Shown one piece after another: positions 51,521-61,109 of a DNA stretch of 64,000 nucleotides. The position numbers were made by a program, and so were the translations under genes. Position 1 is the first letter of the stretch. The number at the start of each line of letters is the position of its first letter. The notes under the pieces were generated by a model. It made no database searches and was not told where the DNA came from. It worked only from the letters and a program-made list of their open reading frames with translations. The DNA comes from CAVRXT01 sp049644285 (GTDB lineage Bacteria; Acidobacteriota; Terriglobia; Acidiferrales; UBA7541). The stretch spans positions 1 through 64,000 of the forward strand of contig JBARRP010000305.1 in assembly GCA_049644285.1 (NCBI GenBank), given 5' to 3'.

Positions 51521-53827
51521 ATGATGGAAGAAGTAAACCGATTAGCATTGCGGGACCGCCGCGCGGTCGATTCACTGGCGGTGATTCCTGCGCCTACGGT
51601 TCTGCCCTGGGAGCAGTTGCCGCGCGAGCCGCATCTTCTCGACTACTTCATCATCCTACGAAAACACCAGTGGCTGGTGCTGACATTTCTGCTGACTGTG
51701 GTGACGATCGTCACCATCGCTTCCTTCAAGATGAAGCCGATCTACGAGGCGGCGGCACGGGTGGAGGTGGATCGCGAATCGCAGAACATGCTTCCGTTTC
51801 AGGAGGCCAATGCCTACGACGAATACGTCGACATGGAGAATTACATCGAAACCCAGGCCAAGATTCTCCAAAGCGAGACACTCGCCCTCCAAACGATCAA
51901 ATCACTCGACCTGGCGCGCTATCCCGAGTTCGGAGGTATTCCGACCGCGCTGTTCGCTTCCCGCGGCGGCCCGGCCCTGAAACGTCCGCTGATTCTCACC
52001 GCTTTCCTCGGGCGTCTCAGCGTCAAACGAGTGCCCAGCAGCCGCCTGGTCGAAGTGCAATTCGAGGCGGAAGACCCGCAATTGGCGGCGCAGGTGGTGA
52101 ACACGCATCTTCAAAACTTCATCGAACAGAATTTCCGCAGCCGCTACGATGCCACCACTCAGGCCTCCAACTGGCTCTCTTCGGAACTGGAAGAACTGCG
52201 CATCAAGGTCGAAAAATCCGAGGATGCCCGAATCGCGTACGAGCGCGAAAACCAGATCTGGACCATCGATGAAAAGCAGAACATCACCACTCAGAAACTC
52301 TCCGACCTGAGCAAGAATTTAACGGAAGGCCAGACCGAGCTGGTGCAGAAGCAGGCGCTCTACCAATTGGTGCGTTCGGAAAACATTGATTCGCTTCCGC
52401 AGGTGTTGGGAAGCCCGGTGATTCAGGATCTTCTGAAGCGCAAATCCGATCTGGACCAGCAGTACGCCGAGCTACTGAGCCAATTCGGTCCGAATTACCC
52501 GAAGGTGCAGCGAGTCTCGCTGCAAAAGAAAGAAGTGGAGGCGACGCTTGCGCGGGCCAAACAGAATGTCATCGCCGAGGTGGCTGGCGAGTACAAGTCG
52601 GCGCGCGACCGCGTCGATCTTCTCACCCAGGCTTTGGACCGGCAGAAGGCCGAAGCCAATGACATGTCGGCAAAGCTCGTCCAGTATCACATCCTTCAGC
52701 ACGACGCCGAAGCCAACAAGCAGCTCTACGACGGCTTGCTCCAGAAGTTGAAGGAAGCAAGCATCAGCGCCGGGCTGCGCTCCAGCAATATCCGAGTTGT
52801 CGATCCCGCCCTGGCTCCTTCGAGTCCATCGAGACCGCAAAAGGCGCGGAACATCCTTCTGGCCCTCCTCGTCGGTCTGGTTGGAGGCATCGGGTTGGCG
52901 TTTTTTCGGGAGTATCTCGATAACACGGTGAAGTCGCCGGACGATATCGAAGCCCTGACGGGGCTTCCCTCGCTCGCGGTGGTGCCGGCGATGCCGAGCA
53001 TGAATGGGAATCACGCTCGCGTGGCGAAGCTGATGAAGGAGTCGAGCGGCGATGGCATGACGCAGACCAAGATTGAGCTGGTTTCCTACAACCAGCCCAA
53101 GTCACAAGTGTCGGAGGCGTTCCGCGCGCTGCGAACTTCGCTTCTTCTATCCCAGGCAGATCGTCCGCCTCAAGTGGTCCTGGTGACCAGCGCTCTGCCC
53201 CGTGAGGGCAAGACCACCGCCGCGGTGAACCTGGCAGTGACGCTGGCACAGCTCGGAGACCGCACGCTCCTGCTCGATTCGGATCTTCGCAAACCCGGGA
53301 TTCGTCGCGCGCTCAACTTGACGGTCGGGAAAGATGTGGGCCTCAGCACATATCTCGCCGGAGTCGCCTCGCTCGATGAAGTGATCGTCCCGCATCCGGC
53401 CATCAAGAATTTGGCGGCATTGCCAACCGGGCCGATCCCGCCCAGTCCGGCCGATCTTCTTTCGTCAATGCGCATGCGCGAGGCCATCGCCGACCTGCGC
53501 AACCAATACAAGTTCATCGTGCTGGATTCGCCCCCGATTATGGCGGCCACCGACGCGGTGATTCTGTCGGCGCTGACCGACGGCGTCCTGCTGGTTGTCC
53601 GGAGCGGCGAAACTCCCAAGGAAGCGTTTACCCGCACGCGGGACCTGCTTACCGCAGTCAAGTGCCGCCTGCTGGGCGTGGTTCTGAATGCGGTGGATTC
53701 GAGCGCCCCGGATTATTACTACTCGTATCGCTACTACCCGTATGCCTACGGCTATGGATATGGCGAGGAGATCAATCGCGCGCTGCGGCCGCCCTACGGA
53801 TCGCGCGACAATCCTGTTTCGTCCTAA
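51521..53827 (+). CDS. Wzc-like tyrosine autokinase / chain-length regulator
   Basis: A 768-residue inner-membrane protein controlling polymerisation and export. N-terminal Wzz domain with first membrane segment (QWLVLTFLLTVVTIVTIASF) and Pro-rich second segment (about 440-460), long coiled coil with SELEELRIKVEKSEDARIAY, then a cytoplasmic BY-kinase domain: Walker A SALPREGKTTAAVNLAV (about residue 560), Walker A' LLLDSDLRKPGIRRAL, Walker B KFIVLDSPPIMAATDAV. The C-terminus is a tyrosine cluster (DYYYSYRYYPYAYGYGYG, about 730-747) for autophosphorylation. It begins 30 bp after the Wza gene, ribosome-binding site GAGGAA; a second ATG follows directly. Confidence 0.94.
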   Translation: MMEEVNRLALRDRRAVDSLAVIPAPTVLPWEQLPREPHLLDYFIILRKHQWLVLTFLLTVVTIVTIASFKMKPIYEAAARVEVDRESQNMLPFQEANAYDEYVDMENYIETQAKILQSETLALQTIKSLDLARYPEFGGIPTALFASRGGPALKRPLILTAFLGRLSVKRVPSSRLVEVQFEAEDPQLAAQVVNTHLQNFIEQNFRSRYDATTQASNWLSSELEELRIKVEKSEDARIAYERENQIWTIDEKQNITTQKLSDLSKNLTEGQTELVQKQALYQLVRSENIDSLPQVLGSPVIQDLLKRKSDLDQQYAELLSQFGPNYPKVQRVSLQKKEVEATLARAKQNVIAEVAGEYKSARDRVDLLTQALDRQKAEANDMSAKLVQYHILQHDAEANKQLYDGLLQKLKEASISAGLRSSNIRVVDPALAPSSPSRPQKARNILLALLVGLVGGIGLAFFREYLDNTVKSPDDIEALTGLPSLAVVPAMPSMNGNHARVAKLMKESSGDGMTQTKIELVSYNQPKSQVSEAFRALRTSLLLSQADRPPQVVLVTSALPREGKTTAAVNLAVTLAQLGDRTLLLDSDLRKPGIRRALNLTVGKDVGLSTYLAGVASLDEVIVPHPAIKNLAALPTGPIPPSPADLLSSMRMREAIADLRNQYKFIVLDSPPIMAATDAVILSALTDGVLLVVRSGETPKEAFTRTRDLLTAVKCRLLGVVLNAVDSSAPDYYYSYRYYPYAYGYGYGEEINRALRPPYGSRDNPVSS

Positions 53828-53835
53828 GGGGAGCA

Positions 53836-54877
53836 TTGCGATACTTGATCACTAGCGGAGCTGGATTTATCGGGTCGCATCTGGCGGAGAGTCTTCTCGC
53901 GCGTGGGAGCGAGGTGACGATCCTGGACGATCTCTCGACGGGAAGCGTCGAAAACGTCCGGCACCTGAAGGCTCATCCACGCTTTCATCATTTCTTCGAT
54001 CATCTTCAGAATCGTCGGCATCTTCTGGCCGAACTGGTGGATGAATCCGACGTTGTTTTCCATCTGGCAGCGGCCGTTGGCGTGCGGCTGATCGTCGAGA
54101 GCCCGGTTCGCACGATCGAGACCAACGTCAACGGCAGACAACTCGTTCTCGACGCCGCTTCGAAGAAACGGAAGCTCGTTTTCACCGCTTCCACTTCGGA
54201 GGTGTACGGCAAGAGCACGAAGGTCCCTTTCTGCGAAGATGACGATCTGGTCCTCGGGCCCACAACGAAAGGCCGGTGGAGCTACGCGGCCTCGAAAGCC
54301 TTGGACGAATTTCTGGCTCTTTCTTATTGGAAGGAGAATAAGCAGCCGGTGTGATTGCCCGCCTCTTCAACACGGTCGGGCCCAGGCAGACGGGCCGATA
54401 CGGGATGGTGCTGCCCAACTTCGTATCGCAAGCGCTCGACGGGGAGTCAAACACGGTTTATGGCACCGGCCAGCAATCCCGATGCTTCTGTGACGTGAGC
54501 GATTGCGTCGAAGCGATCATCCGTCTGGTTTCGACCGACAGGGCGGTGGGAGAAGTGGTCAACGTCGGCGCCGATCAGGAGATTTCCATCGAGGGGCTCG
54601 CGCACGCGGTGAAGGAGCGCACCGGAAGTCATTCTCCGATCGTTTATGTTCCTTACGAGAAGCCTACGAGTCGGGTTTCGAAGATATGCCGCGACGCGTG
54701 CCCTCGGTGGAGAAATTGGAACGGCTAACCGGTTTCCGGCCGGCAAGACCGCTGGCGCAAATTCTCGATCGTGTGATCGAGTATTTTCAGAAGAAGAAGG
54801 CGGGATTCATCGCCGCGGGAGATGAAACGGCGCCAAGTGTCGACCGATCGATGAAGGCCGGAGGAGCTTTCTCCTGA
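53836..54877 (+). pseudogene. NAD-dependent epimerase/dehydratase with two frameshifts
   Basis: Homology to UDP-glucose-epimerase-type SDRs runs across three frames. Part one (TTG start 53836, SD AAGGGGAG) covers RYLITSGAGFIGSHLAESLL to SYAASKALDEFLALSYWKEN and ends at a TGA at 54352. Part two (from 54351) continues VIARLFNTVGPRQTGRYGMV to PYEK; part three (from about 54660) gives AYESGFEDMPRRVPSVEKLE and the C-terminal end. At both junctions a single G is missing (CCGGT-GTGATT and AAG-CCTACG), each restoring the family sequence when added. Y-x-x-x-K is present (SYAASK). Either a true pseudogene or two sequencing errors. It would have made a nucleotide sugar for the polysaccharide. Confidence 0.8.
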
Positions 54878-55065
54878 ACGTTTGTTCCCCGCTTTGCGAA
54901 GAGGGTGCTTGGTTGGTTGCCAGCACCGCACTGCGCGAAGACCCGCCATCGAAGAAAAGCTGGATTCACGCCGAGGCGTCGGAGAATCATGCGGAAAGAT
55001 GGCATCAACGCAAATTGTTGCGTCAACCGGTACCACGCCCTGGACGAGGCGCGCCGAGAGACTTG

Positions 55066-56547
55066 ATGACATGGCGGGAGAAAATGTCGAGACACGAGAA
55101 GATGCTCGCGTTGATTTTTTTGTTGACCCTTCCTCTCATAAACCCGTGGGTTCGGGGCGACGGAGTAGGTTACTACGCCTACGCGCGTTCTCTCCTGATT
55201 GAGCACCGCCTCGATTTCGAAAAAGACTGGCTGACCGCTAACGCGTCGTTCCGGATGGCCAAGCTGAACGAGCAAGGGCGCTTGAGACCCGAGGCATACA
55301 CGCGCACAGGCCACCTCGATAATCATTTCACCGTGGGCCCCGCAATCCTGTGGGCTCCGTTCTTGATTGCCGCGCATTTGGGCGTCGTGTTGATCGACGC
55401 GCTCGGAGGACACATCCCTGCCAATGGCTTCTCCGGGCCGTATGTCACCGCCATGGCCATCGGCACTGCGGCCTATGGTTTCTTAGGACTGCTGATTTCC
55501 TACCGCTTGGCGCGAAAGTATTTTGAAGAGCGCTGGGCGTTCCTGGCGACGCTGGGAATCTGGTTCGCCAGCTCCTTGCCGGTGTATATGTATTTCAATC
55601 CCTCCTGGTCACATGCGCACTCGGTTTTCACGGTCGCCCTCTTTGTTTATTACTGGGACCGCACTCGAGGAAGCCGCACCACCCTGCAGTGGATCGCGCT
55701 CGGGCTGTGCGCCGGCCTGATGATCGACGTCTATTATCCCAATTTTGTTTTCCTCGTCCTTCCAGGAATCGAATCGCTGGCTGCTTATCGGCGGGCCTTG
55801 CGCGCACCCGAAGGAGATGCTTCGAGTGCGAGGGGAATCTCTTCCGGGAATATCTTGTTTGGGCTTGCGGCGCTCGCGGCCTTTCTTCCGACGATCATCA
55901 CGCGAAAGACTATCTATGGCAGCTACTTGAATTTCGGGGACTACCGCGGCGCGCCGTGGTCATGGACTGCGCCGGCGCACTGGAAGGTGCTGTTTTCTTC
56001 GGACCACGGACTGGTGAGCTGGACGCCGATCCTCGGCTTCGCGTTGCTCGGACTCTTTCTCTGGCTCAAATCGAACCAGATCATCGCGACTTACTTGATT
56101 GCGGCAGGCTTCGCTTTTTATTACTTGATCGCGTGTTATCCCGATTGGGATGGCCTGTCGTCTTTCGGAAGCCGTTTCTTCGTTTCCTTGACTCCCATCT
56201 TCGTAGTAGGCCTCGCGGCGTTCTTCACGGAATGGGCCCGAAGTTGGAAGTCCACCGTGGTGCGCGCAACCGCCTCGACGCTGACCGCTTTGTTCATTCT
56301 TTGGAACCTGGCCTTCATGTTCCAGTGGGGCACGCACATGATTCCAGTGCGCGGTCCGATTTCGTTTCGCGACCTGGCATATAACCAGGTGTTCGTCGTG
56401 CCTGCTCGAGTATCTGATTCTTTGAAAGAATATTTTACACGTCGGAAATCGCTGATGAATGACATCGAGCAAAGAGATATGAAACAACTGAGAGGACAAC
56501 TCTCGAAGCAATCAGACCCGCGGTCGAAAGAGTCGGACATGCAATGA
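55066..56547 (+). CDS. GT-C-like integral membrane glycosyltransferase
   Basis: A membrane protein of about 493 residues with roughly ten hydrophobic segments. The N-terminal periplasmic-side loop GDGVGYYAYARSLLIEHRLD carries an acidic motif as in lipid-linked sugar transferases of the GT-C class, and GNLDNHF-like sequence (RTGHLDNHFTVGPAILWAPF) follows. It resembles uncharacterised ArnT/GT39-like proteins. Function is inferred from topology and position in the locus. The ATG at 55066 starts the membrane protein; the frame extends 51 codons upstream without homology. No clear Shine-Dalgarno. A basic tail (about 460-493) is cytoplasmic. Confidence 0.7.
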   Translation: MTWREKMSRHEKMLALIFLLTLPLINPWVRGDGVGYYAYARSLLIEHRLDFEKDWLTANASFRMAKLNEQGRLRPEAYTRTGHLDNHFTVGPAILWAPFLIAAHLGVVLIDALGGHIPANGFSGPYVTAMAIGTAAYGFLGLLISYRLARKYFEERWAFLATLGIWFASSLPVYMYFNPSWSHAHSVFTVALFVYYWDRTRGSRTTLQWIALGLCAGLMIDVYYPNFVFLVLPGIESLAAYRRALRAPEGDASSARGISSGNILFGLAALAAFLPTIITRKTIYGSYLNFGDYRGAPWSWTAPAHWKVLFSSDHGLVSWTPILGFALLGLFLWLKSNQIIATYLIAAGFAFYYLIACYPDWDGLSSFGSRFFVSLTPIFVVGLAAFFTEWARSWKSTVVRATASTLTALFILWNLAFMFQWGTHMIPVRGPISFRDLAYNQVFVVPARVSDSLKEYFTRRKSLMNDIEQRDMKQLRGQLSKQSDPRSKESDMQ

Positions 56548-56677
56548 GCGCTGCCTATGCGCTCAGGCCTTGAGAGGATTGCCTCTCCTGTAACGTTTGC
56601 TGGTTTCAGCGTTTTCGTCGGGAAGATGACGCACATTCTTCGGAAGCGATGAAGGAAACAGGGGCGCACATCTCCAA

Positions 56678-58195
56678 ATGAAAAGTACTGAGGTCAACGC
56701 CAACACTTTGGAAAAGCCGATCGTAAGTGTTTCCCAGAAGGAAAGACTCGGGGATCGAGTTTTTCAGAACACTGTCACTTTAATCGCTGGCCGAGGATTC
56801 GGGCTGGTTCTTTCCGGCGCAGCCTCAATCCTTCTGGCTCGCTATCTTGGAACTAATCAATTGGGCGAGTACGGCGCGTTGTACGCTTACGTCGCACTTT
56901 ACGGGTGGCTCGCGACGCTCGGGTTGGAGTCGATTCTGGCCCGCGAAGCGGCGAAGAATCGACAGCAGGCGGGCAGCGTTCTCGCTACGGGTGTTGTCCT
57001 CAGCGCGGGATTTTCCCTGGCGGCGACGGCACTGGCCTTAGTTCTTGCTCCACACTTCGGCTATCGAGGCGAGCTGCGGCTGCTTCTCGCTTTTGCAGCC
57101 GTAGATCTGCTTATCCTGGCTCCTTTGCGCCTGCCGGGCATCGTCTTTCAGGTCGATCTGCGCCAGTGGTATAGCATTGGAATCGGGTTAGTCCGGCAGG
57201 TGCTGTGGCTGTTCGCGCTCGTCGTAGTCGCGTTCCTCAAAGCCGGCTTAACTTGGGTGATCGTCGTTAGGATGGTCTGTGGCATCTTCGAAGTTGCGCT
57301 GATTCTTCTCATCACGTATCAACGCGGATTTCTTTTGCGACCGTGGCGGTTTCTGTCTGCTCAAGCGAAAGAATATGCCTCTTACGGCTTTCCGATCGCC
57401 GTGAGCGCGCTTGCGATCGGTATATACCATCGGATCGATCAGGTGATGCTGCACAACATGGCCAGTGACCAGGTTCTAGGAGGGTATGTCGCCGCAGTAA
57501 ATGTGACGGAGCTGTTTGGCCTGTTGCCGGTTGCACTGATGGGTTCGCTGTTCCCGATTCTGTCGCAGTGTGCCTTCGACGACGATCGGTTTCAGCACTA
57601 CCTGCGACTCAGCTTTCGCTCGATGATGGCGGTGGTCTTCGGAGCTTGCGCGATGATCTCTCCGCTGGCGAGGCCGGTCATACATCTACTCTACGGCGCC
57701 AAGTTCGCCGAGGCTGCTCCGCTGCTTGCCGTGCTGATCTGGTCGGAAGTCCCGGTGTTTTTCGGAGTCGTTATTTGGAATGGCATGGTCGCAAGGAATC
57801 TGCAGAACTATTTGCCTCTCTCCACCGGGGTCGGAGCCATTATGAACGTACTCCTAAATCTGTTCATGATCCCCCGCTGGGCGGCACTCGGAGCTGCATG
57901 GGCCACGAACATCAGCTACACGCTGGCAGCCGTCTTCTTGTTCCTTGTTTTTCGACGCACGCGCCCAATGGCGTGGGCGGGGCTTCGTACCGTGATCGCG
58001 CCCTGCTTGCTCGCGCTGCCCATCGCAGCAGTGTTCTCGATCCTGTCTTTGCCGATAGTGCTTGAGACTCCGATCATCGTTGCAGTCTATGGGCTGGGCG
58101 CGTGGGCGACAGGAGTCGTCCAGCAGGGAGAAATTAACGGAATCTTGCAGCTGATCGGGAGGAACTTTGCCTACGTCAAGTCCAATACGACGTGA
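56678..58195 (+). CDS. Oligosaccharide flippase (Wzx-like)
   Basis: A 505-residue, 12-14-helix transporter of the MOP/Wzx superfamily that flips lipid-linked repeat units across the inner membrane. It starts with QNTVTLIAGRGFGLVLSGAA and contains LARYLGTNQLGEYGALYAYV, GFPIAVSALAIGIYHRIDQV (helix 7 hinge) and LLNLFMIPRWAALGAAWATN. The ATG is 130 bp after the GT-C-like gene. The last 66 bp of this gene occur again at 59101-59166. In the tail a GGGAGGAAC-TTTG context may serve as ribosome-binding site and TTG start for the next gene. Confidence 0.9.
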   Translation: MKSTEVNANTLEKPIVSVSQKERLGDRVFQNTVTLIAGRGFGLVLSGAASILLARYLGTNQLGEYGALYAYVALYGWLATLGLESILAREAAKNRQQAGSVLATGVVLSAGFSLAATALALVLAPHFGYRGELRLLLAFAAVDLLILAPLRLPGIVFQVDLRQWYSIGIGLVRQVLWLFALVVVAFLKAGLTWVIVVRMVCGIFEVALILLITYQRGFLLRPWRFLSAQAKEYASYGFPIAVSALAIGIYHRIDQVMLHNMASDQVLGGYVAAVNVTELFGLLPVALMGSLFPILSQCAFDDDRFQHYLRLSFRSMMAVVFGACAMISPLARPVIHLLYGAKFAEAAPLLAVLIWSEVPVFFGVVIWNGMVARNLQNYLPLSTGVGAIMNVLLNLFMIPRWAALGAAWATNISYTLAAVFLFLVFRRTRPMAWAGLRTVIAPCLLALPIAAVFSILSLPIVLETPIIVAVYGLGAWATGVVQQGEINGILQLIGRNFAYVKSNTT

Positions 58196-59087
58196 GCGGC
58201 TGCGTAGAAGGAAGCGGGGCGATAAGCGCACAGTCGGCGACTCGACGGAATACCGTGGGCAGAGTCGAGGAACTCGTGCACACACAACTTGTGACAAGCA
58301 CGAACTAAAAGAGCGACTCCGAGCTTTTTGGAACGCCCAGCAGCGCTATTGGGACATTACTTCTGCCGGGGAATGCGTGAAGTCTGTTTTCCGGCAAAGG
58401 GCGACCTCTTTTGTGCCCACCGATGCTTCCGTTCTCGACATCGCGTGCGGTACTGCCGCGAACTCGCTCTGGCTGAGAGATCGATGCCGGTATTTCGGAA
58501 TAGACCTATCGACCAGCGCCCTCCAGAAATCTATACACCCCTCGCTCCGACTCGCATGCGGAGACGCAGGCCAATTGCCCTTTCGCGAAGAATCGTTTGA
58601 CGCAGTCATTGCGAGTTATGTTCTCGAGCATGCAGTGGAGCCTGTTGAAACGCTTCAAGAGATGTGCCGCGTGGCTCGTCCCGGAGGAACGATTGTGCTC
58701 GTGGGGCCGGCATGGGATTTTCCGTTTTGGTACCCGAATTCGCTCCGCAGTAAGGGCCACGACCGCTGGTGGCGACTACGGTATGCGCTCAGCCGCTCGT
58801 TGGGACAGTTGTGTGGTTGGTGCTTTGGTGAGTTCCCTTTTGCTGGCGTCGATGAGCCCGATGCTTTTCACTCAGACTTCGTTTGCGATTCGGATGCCGT
58901 GTACATCGTCTGGACGTACGAGGTGATTCGGATAATGAAGCGGTGGGGCCATAAGCTCGTCCATTGGGAGGTGGATGACCGATTGCTCGGCACGGCCCCC
59001 GCTGTCCGCTGCTTGAAGCGCCTCCTTCTGTTGCTCCCGGTATACCGTTATGCCGGAAGCTGCGTGCTACTCGTTTTCAAAAAATGA
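58167..59087 (+). CDS. Class I SAM-dependent methyltransferase
   Basis: A Methyltransf_11-type enzyme: SAM motif VLDIACGTAANSLWLRDR, YFGIDLSTSALQKS, LPFREESFDAVIASYVLEHA and VARPGGTIVLVGPAWDFPFW. The reading frame starts at a TTG (58167) inside the flippase 3' end, with GGGAGGA 5 nt upstream, and would give 306 residues with a strongly basic, non-conserved N-terminal 45 residues; the conserved part begins near KHELKERLRAFWN (about residue 44), so a later start is possible. Acceptor unknown; probably a sugar of the repeat unit. Confidence 0.82.
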   Translation: MPTSSPIRRERLRRRKRGDKRTVGDSTEYRGQSRGTRAHTTCDKHELKERLRAFWNAQQRYWDITSAGECVKSVFRQRATSFVPTDASVLDIACGTAANSLWLRDRCRYFGIDLSTSALQKSIHPSLRLACGDAGQLPFREESFDAVIASYVLEHAVEPVETLQEMCRVARPGGTIVLVGPAWDFPFWYPNSLRSKGHDRWWRLRYALSRSLGQLCGWCFGEFPFAGVDEPDAFHSDFVCDSDAVYIVWTYEVIRIMKRWGHKLVHWEVDDRLLGTAPAVRCLKRLLLLLPVYRYAGSCVLLVFKK

Positions 59088-59100
59088 CTATTGTCTTTAG

Positions 59101-59166
59101 AGAATTGACCGAATCTTCCAGCTGATGGGGAGAAGCTTTGCCTACGTCCGCTCCAATGTTGCCTGA
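59101..59166 (+). pseudogene. Second copy of the flippase 3' end
   Basis: These 66 bp align without gaps to the last 66 bp of the flippase gene (58130-58195), 50 of 66 identical by hand count; both read FAYV-x-SN and end with TGA at the same place (IFQLMGRSFAYVRSNVA versus ILQLIGRNFAYVKSNTT). The rest of the flippase is absent. The copy precedes a methyltransferase gene, as the original does, so a flippase-methyltransferase pair was probably duplicated and one flippase later lost, leaving its tail and the ribosome-binding site it contains. Confidence 0.7.
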
Positions 59167-59920
59167 GGAAATCGCGTGCCAAGAACATCGCGATTACTAT
59201 GCCCGGGGTGGTTACGACGAGGGGCGCTTTCGTTGGACGATCCATACGTTTCTCCCGGGATGCCGCAGGAAAAGGATCCTCGAAATCGGCTGTGGCGACG
59301 GAAGGCTTCTCTCTCTTCTTCAGCCGGAGAATGAGGTCTACGGGATTGATGCGGCTGAGACAGGCGTGAAAAAATGCGCGGATAAATGTATCGAGGCCTT
59401 CTGTTTGGACGTCAGTAGCCAACCGCTGCCCTTTCCCTCCGACTATTTCGACGTGGTCATAATCCTCGAAACCCTCGAGCATTTGATGAATCCTTATTAC
59501 GCGCTGCTCGAGATTCGTCGCGTGCTAAGAGAAAATGCCACATTGATTTGCAGCGTGCCCAACCCTTGGACGGGACATCCGTATTTGTATCCCGGTCTTT
59601 TCGAGTTTTCGAATTTCAAGAAATTCCTGAGTCAGTGCGGTTTACGGATCGTGCGAGTCGAGCCCTGGGAATGGGCTCCCAGAGAAACGATCATGCCGCG
59701 TCCCCTCCGGCAAATCGGTATTCTCAGAAGCCGGTACGTGGCTGGCGCAGCGCGACGCGTTGTCGAAAGAATATGGCGGGCCAGCGGGCGCTTCCCTTGG
59801 TTTTGCTACTGGCTGTGGACATTTCAGTGCGTGAACGAGAACAAGAACGATGGAACGCCGTTGAATAAACAAGCATCGCATACCAAGCCGGGGGCGGGGA
59901 CGAGTGGCTGTCGTCCTTGA
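59138..59920 (+). CDS. Class I SAM-dependent methyltransferase
   Basis: A 260-residue Methyltransf_11/23-type enzyme: RILEIGCGDGRLLSLL, YGIDAAETGVKKCA, LPFPSDYFDVVIILETLEHL and LICSVPNPWTGHP, FLSQCGLRIVRVEPWEW. It may start at the TTG at 59138 (GGGAG 5 nt upstream, inside the flippase-tail relic) or at an ATG six codons later (59156); the second begins directly with the enzyme sequence. The C-terminal 30 residues are polar and not conserved. Part of the polysaccharide plus arm. Confidence 0.85.
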   Translation: MPTSAPMLPEEIACQEHRDYYARGGYDEGRFRWTIHTFLPGCRRKRILEIGCGDGRLLSLLQPENEVYGIDAAETGVKKCADKCIEAFCLDVSSQPLPFPSDYFDVVIILETLEHLMNPYYALLEIRRVLRENATLICSVPNPWTGHPYLYPGLFEFSNFKKFLSQCGLRIVRVEPWEWAPRETIMPRPLRQIGILRSRYVAGAARRVVERIWRASGRFPWFCYWLWTFQCVNENKNDGTPLNKQASHTKPGAGTSGCRP

Positions 59921-59923
59921 ACT

Positions 59924-61051
59924 GTGAACATACTCTTTCTATGTCGAAGGAAAGACCTGAAATTGACCCAACGAGGCTTCGCTCGCGCGTTCGAGCAGCG
60001 TGGAGTCAGCTCGCTTTGTGTCGACGAGTGCGTTCCGTTGAATGTCGATCTCCGGCGGATTCTCGCGAGATGTCCGGCTCAGCCCTCGGTGATTCTCCAG
60101 CCCGAATCGGAACTTTTATTGATGCCCTGGGGGTTGGCGGAGGTCGATGTTCCCACCGTGTGCTTTCAGATCGATACCTACGCTTACACGCGGCCCCGGA
60201 TCCGCTGGTCCATGCTTTTTGACCATCCGATCGTGTTCCATCCGGGCTATGAGGAGAAATTTCGAACAGCCGGTCATCCTGGTGTTTTCACCGTGTTCCA
60301 TGCTGTCGAACGCGATGTTTTCGACAAACCCGAAGAGACTCGGATTCTGGACGTTGGTTTCGTCGGCAAAATGTTCGCGAGTTTTCAGCAAAGCAGGCAG
60401 CGGGTTTTGGTCGATCTCTCACGCTGCTTTCAGATGAACGACTGGCGTAGATTCTATTCTTACGAAGAAATGGCGCAGGTCTATCGCTGCTCTAAGGTCG
60501 TTGTAAACGTAGCGCGTGACGATTTCCCGCAGGACGCGAACATGCGGGCGTTTGAAGCAATGGCTGCAGGCGCGCTGTTGATCACTCGGGTTCCCAGCGA
60601 ACTGACGCAAATCGGTTTTAAAGAGGGCACCCATTTTATTGGTTATGAAGACGAGCGGACGATTGTGGATTTGGTCGGTCAATATCAGGCTAACGAGAGG
60701 GCTCGACGCCGCATTGCCGAAGCCGCTCGCGAAAAGGTTTTCCGCGAGCATACCTACGATTGTCGCGTGGATGCGTTACTCCAGATGCTGGAGGAAAACG
60801 CCGGCAAGCTCTGCGCACCAGCGCGAGGTTGGTCGGAGGAACGCATCCGGCTGACCTATCTGGACTTTTACTCAGCCCATTTTCTAATGGGCTGCGCCCA
60901 CCACGAGCTTCGGTGCATCGCGAGTCGCAGTTTCCGAAGTGCAACGGCAGGAGCCTATTTCATCGCGCGCGCGCGGGCAATCCAGTCTCGGGGTTGGCTA
61001 ATGGCGCGCTTGCCCGGTGTGCAGAGCCGCGCATCGGCAGGTATATCGTGA
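59924..61051 (+). CDS. CgeB-like glycosyltransferase
   Basis: A 375-residue protein with GTG start, similar to the CgeB/spore-maturation type GT-B family: N-terminus NILFLCRRKDLKLTQRGFA, IFHPGYE-like VFHPGYEEKFRTAGH, DVGFVGKMFASFQQSRQRVL and the donor domain with RCSKVVVNVARDDFPQDANM, RAFEAMAAGALLITRVPSEL. This form lacks a classic E-x7-E but has the late E in MRAFEAMAAG. Sugar unknown. It starts just after the methyltransferase stop. Confidence 0.8.
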   Translation: MNILFLCRRKDLKLTQRGFARAFEQRGVSSLCVDECVPLNVDLRRILARCPAQPSVILQPESELLLMPWGLAEVDVPTVCFQIDTYAYTRPRIRWSMLFDHPIVFHPGYEEKFRTAGHPGVFTVFHAVERDVFDKPEETRILDVGFVGKMFASFQQSRQRVLVDLSRCFQMNDWRRFYSYEEMAQVYRCSKVVVNVARDDFPQDANMRAFEAMAAGALLITRVPSELTQIGFKEGTHFIGYEDERTIVDLVGQYQANERARRRIAEAAREKVFREHTYDCRVDALLQMLEENAGKLCAPARGWSEERIRLTYLDFYSAHFLMGCAHHELRCIASRSFRSATAGAYFIARARAIQSRGWLMARLPGVQSRASAGIS

Positions 61052-61109
61052 ACCGGCGCGTCTGTATTTTGGCGTCCTGGCTGCCAACTGGTAGCACGGA
61101 GGGTCAGGC

